Both the position numbers and the translations under genes were made by a program. A stretch of DNA of 64,000 nt from Anaerolineae bacterium (GTDB lineage Bacteria; Chloroflexota; Anaerolineae; Aggregatilineales; Phototrophicaceae), in contig JAJEGA010000027.1 in NCBI GenBank assembly GCA_022820125.1, positions 1-64,000 on the forward strand. Reading direction: 5' to 3'. The notes under the pieces are model-generated. The model was not told the origin of the DNA and ran no database searches. It was given only the letters and a program-made list of their open reading frames with translations. Positions 62,038-64,000 of the stretch are shown piece after piece (position 1 is the first letter of the stretch; each line of letters begins with the position of its first letter).

Positions 62038-62127
62038 AGCCAACCTGCGCATCGCAAGCCAAAGGCGCAGTCCCGCGAAATGGACATTTGCCATCGCCTC
62101 CGGTTATTATATGCCATTACATGGCTA

Positions 62128-62136
62128 TGCTATAAT
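62128..62136 (+). promoter_or_regulatory. Extended -10 promoter of the duplicated membrane protein gene
   Basis: TGCTATAAT is a consensus extended -10 box, 75 bases before the ATG at 62211. Confidence 0.5.
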
Positions 62137-62210
62137 GACCATGATTCGCTACCGGCAGACGGAAGGCGTATTTTGCCTTTGTCGAAAGTTGGCGCCAACG
62201 AGATTGCTCG

Positions 62211-63587
62211 ATGATTGAACAGCCAAGTCCACAAGATTACTTGGACGATATGCATGCGATTGGCGTGACACGCCTGTTTCAGCCGCATCTCAGTACGCGC
62301 GATCGCGCCGCTGGCATCCGCCGCGTCCGGCAAGAACTCGGCCGGATGCGAACTGAGCTGACCCTTCATCGCGATACCTTGAGCGCAAACGGCGCGGGCG
62401 CGAATGCTGATGAGGCGAAACGCCTCGCCGCGCCCTTGAATCTGCTGCTGCTGCTGCACGAGCAATTGGTCGACGAAGTCAGCGATCTTGAAAGAAGCCT
62501 CAGCACGGGCAAACCTATGCCCTACAGCTTCGATTTCGGGCGCTTCATTTTTGGCGACAATGATACCGGCGAGTGGTTCGTAGGCAGTCAAGCGCAGTAT
62601 GACGATTGGCTGCGCATCCAGCAGTTCAAGCGCCGGCTCGACGCCTTGCGCGTGAAGGGGCAGCCGGCGCGCGAACAGTTGATCGGCTTTCGCAGCGAGC
62701 TGGAAGCGCTAAACGCGAAACACGAAAAAGCGCAATCCAAAATCGAAGGTCGCCAGAAGCGCGCATTTGTCCTGCGCCGCGTCGGGATGCTGGTGGCGCT
62801 GATTGTCGCGAGCGGCGCCGTCAGCTTCTACTATTGGAACAGCCAGCGCGACTTCAGCCTTATCGCCCTAGGCTTGACTGCCGTTTGCGCTCTCATGATC
62901 CCGATTGTCTTCGCCAATTGGAAAAACCCGCGGACCCGCACCGCGCGCCAGCAGCGAAAGCTCGAAGCGCAGATCCTGGAATTGAAGCAGGAAGGGGCGC
63001 AATATCGCCAGAGCTATCAGCCGCTTGAACTGCAGATTAAAGCGCTGGAAGTCCATTACAATCGGATGATGGACAACTGGGAAGCGGCGCGGCTGGTCAA
63101 GAACCGGCTGGATACCTTCATAGAAGAAGGGCAGCCTCTGCGAGAGCGCGTCGAGACCATTCGGGCGGAGCTGGAAGACCTGCGTCCGCAGCGCGACAAA
63201 TTGCTGCGCAAGCTGGAAGTGCGCCAAAAGCGCGGCGCGTTTTTCCGGCGCATGACGCTGCATATCATGCTGGTTTTGGCTAGCGGCGCGCTCGGCTTCT
63301 ATTTTGACTATACCGGGGAGCCTGATTACGGCGCGGTTATGTATGGCTTAGGCGCCTTCTGCATCTTGCTTGTGCCGCTGGCTTATATCGACTGGAAGAA
63401 CCGCGACTACAAGCTGGAATCGAAGCTGCGTAAAATCGAAACGCGGATGATCCAATTGCAAACCGAAGGCAAGCAGGTCATGAAGCGCTATCATCCGATT
63501 GAATTGCAAATCAAGACCTTGATCGCGCAATACAAAAGGACGCGCGCTGGCATTACCAACGCGGACGATTCGCCAGCTGTGGCTTAG
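62211..63587 (+). CDS. Internally duplicated coiled-coil membrane protein, function unknown
   Basis: A 458-residue protein made of an N-terminal helical region plus two similar halves. Each half has a charged coiled coil (RLDALRVKGQPAREQLIGFR and RLDTFIEEGQPLRERVETIR), then a pair of membrane spans (VALIVASGAVSFYYW / LIALGLTAVCALMIPIVFA and IMLVLASGALGFYF / MYGLGAFCILLVPLAYI), then WKNPRTRT or WKNRDYKL and another coiled coil ending PLELQIKAL or PIELQIKTL. It thus has four spans with long cytoplasmic helices. No enzymatic motif is visible. A scaffold or stress-sensing role is possible but not supported. It overlaps the last gene's stop by 4 bases. Confidence 0.75.
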   Translation: MIEQPSPQDYLDDMHAIGVTRLFQPHLSTRDRAAGIRRVRQELGRMRTELTLHRDTLSANGAGANADEAKRLAAPLNLLLLLHEQLVDEVSDLERSLSTGKPMPYSFDFGRFIFGDNDTGEWFVGSQAQYDDWLRIQQFKRRLDALRVKGQPAREQLIGFRSELEALNAKHEKAQSKIEGRQKRAFVLRRVGMLVALIVASGAVSFYYWNSQRDFSLIALGLTAVCALMIPIVFANWKNPRTRTARQQRKLEAQILELKQEGAQYRQSYQPLELQIKALEVHYNRMMDNWEAARLVKNRLDTFIEEGQPLRERVETIRAELEDLRPQRDKLLRKLEVRQKRGAFFRRMTLHIMLVLASGALGFYFDYTGEPDYGAVMYGLGAFCILLVPLAYIDWKNRDYKLESKLRKIETRMIQLQTEGKQVMKRYHPIELQIKTLIAQYKRTRAGITNADDSPAVA

Positions 63588-64000
63588 CTGACGGGATCGA
63601 AGCGATACACCGCGCCCTCGTAATCAATGACGTAAACTTCGCCCGCTTCATCCTCGCCGAAGCTGCTGATCGGAAGCGCCGTTTTCATTAGTTCAGCCGC
63701 TTGCCAAGCCCACTCTTGATCGCGCCATGCGCCCCAAATGCGGCCGCTGCACCAATCGCCGAATAGATAAACCGCCTGCAATTCCGCGATCGCCGCGCCA
63801 CGGTAGACGACCCCGCCGGTCACCGAACAGCCCAATGAATGGCTGTATTCGAAAATGGGCGGGACGTGGTTTGGCGCGTATCCGCCAGCGAAAACATGAT
63901 TGCCCTCCCATACGTTCCAGCCATAATTCTCTCCGCCAGCGCTGTCGGACGGCTGAAAGTTAATCTCTTCCCATTGGTTCTGCCCGACATCCGCCATGTA
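63584..64000 (-). CDS. PQQ-type sugar dehydrogenase (glucose/sorbosone family), partial
   Basis: The C-terminal 139 codons of a gene that continues beyond the window edge. Typical six-bladed-propeller motifs are ADVGQNQWEEINFQ, GENYGWNVWEG, PPIFEYSHSLGCSVTGGVVYRG and YLFGDWCSGRIW, followed by SFGEDEAGEVYVID. This family oxidises aldose sugars with a quinone cofactor and is usually secreted. The N terminus, signal peptide and most cofactor residues are outside the window. The visible ATG inside (63997) is not the true start. Confidence 0.8.
   Translation of the reverse strand, partial: YMADVGQNQWEEINFQPSDSAGGENYGWNVWEGNHVFAGGYAPNHVPPIFEYSHSLGCSVTGGVVYRGAAIAELQAVYLFGDWCSGRIWGAWRDQEWAWQAAELMKTALPISSFGEDEAGEVYVIDYEGAVYRFDPVS

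Overview
The window reads as ordinary chromosomal DNA of a high-GC bacterium. A Chloroflexota member (Anaerolineae-like), probably metagenome-derived, fits best; this is inference from gene style: Thr/Pro-stalk lipoproteins, a TgpA-like transglutaminase, NCC-type Cys-rich secreted repeats, an E. coli-like purB, and many short palindromes between genes. No phage, insertion sequence, CRISPR array or rRNA was seen. RNA genes are rnpB, tRNA-Lys(CTT) and tRNA-Leu(CAA).

Layout. 0-5 kb: aspartate kinase behind a complete transcription attenuator (promoter, Thr-rich leader peptide, antiterminator, terminator), then a hydrolase, a phosphodiester-glycosidase lipoprotein and an aspartate-type aminotransferase. 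5-12 kb: methyltransferase, transglutaminase, rnpB, sulfatase, glycosyltransferase. 12-22 kb: a carbohydrate or acid catabolism region. It has an SDR plus DUF4432 epimerase-like pair, then a four-gene minus-strand operon (SDR, MR/MLE-type enolase-superfamily enzyme, MtnK/APH-like kinase, enolase paralogue lacking the catalytic His) that diverges from an ABC sugar-type transporter. 22-28 kb: a lower-GC gene that looks acquired, a tandem triplication of HSL-family esterases, tRNA-Lys, and an NAD-dependent epimerase. 28-38 kb: a thioredoxin-like lipoprotein with an in-frame UGA exactly at the redox cysteine (probable selenocysteine, with a SECIS-like hairpin), a 1420-residue Thr/Pro-repeat lipoprotein, two glycosyltransferases, a TPR protein, a Nudix hydrolase, tRNA-Leu and a cobalamin adenosyltransferase. 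38-50 kb: a PyrK-like/PyrD-like pair that has lost the dihydroorotate-binding residues, FmdB-type zinc ribbon, Nfu N-domain protein, agmatine deiminase, purB, iolD, a PfkB kinase, UDP-glucose dehydrogenase and an acyl-CoA ligase. 50-64 kb: a P-type ATPase remnant, an active/dead pair of M50-like membrane proteases, a Rieske oxygenase, a flippase-like protein, a secreted glycosidase, a Cys-rich HExxH protein, ClpB, ManA, an internally duplicated membrane protein, and a truncated PQQ-type sugar dehydrogenase.

The strongest unusual signals are the UGA-containing thioredoxin lipoprotein (28399-28824), the threonine-type attenuator (156-353), the catabolic operon with a non-canonical enolase (14549-18794), the degenerate DHOD pair (38498-40172), and a family of nested, modular inverted repeats confined to intergenic DNA. 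Functions are called from motifs recognised by eye; no database search was run.
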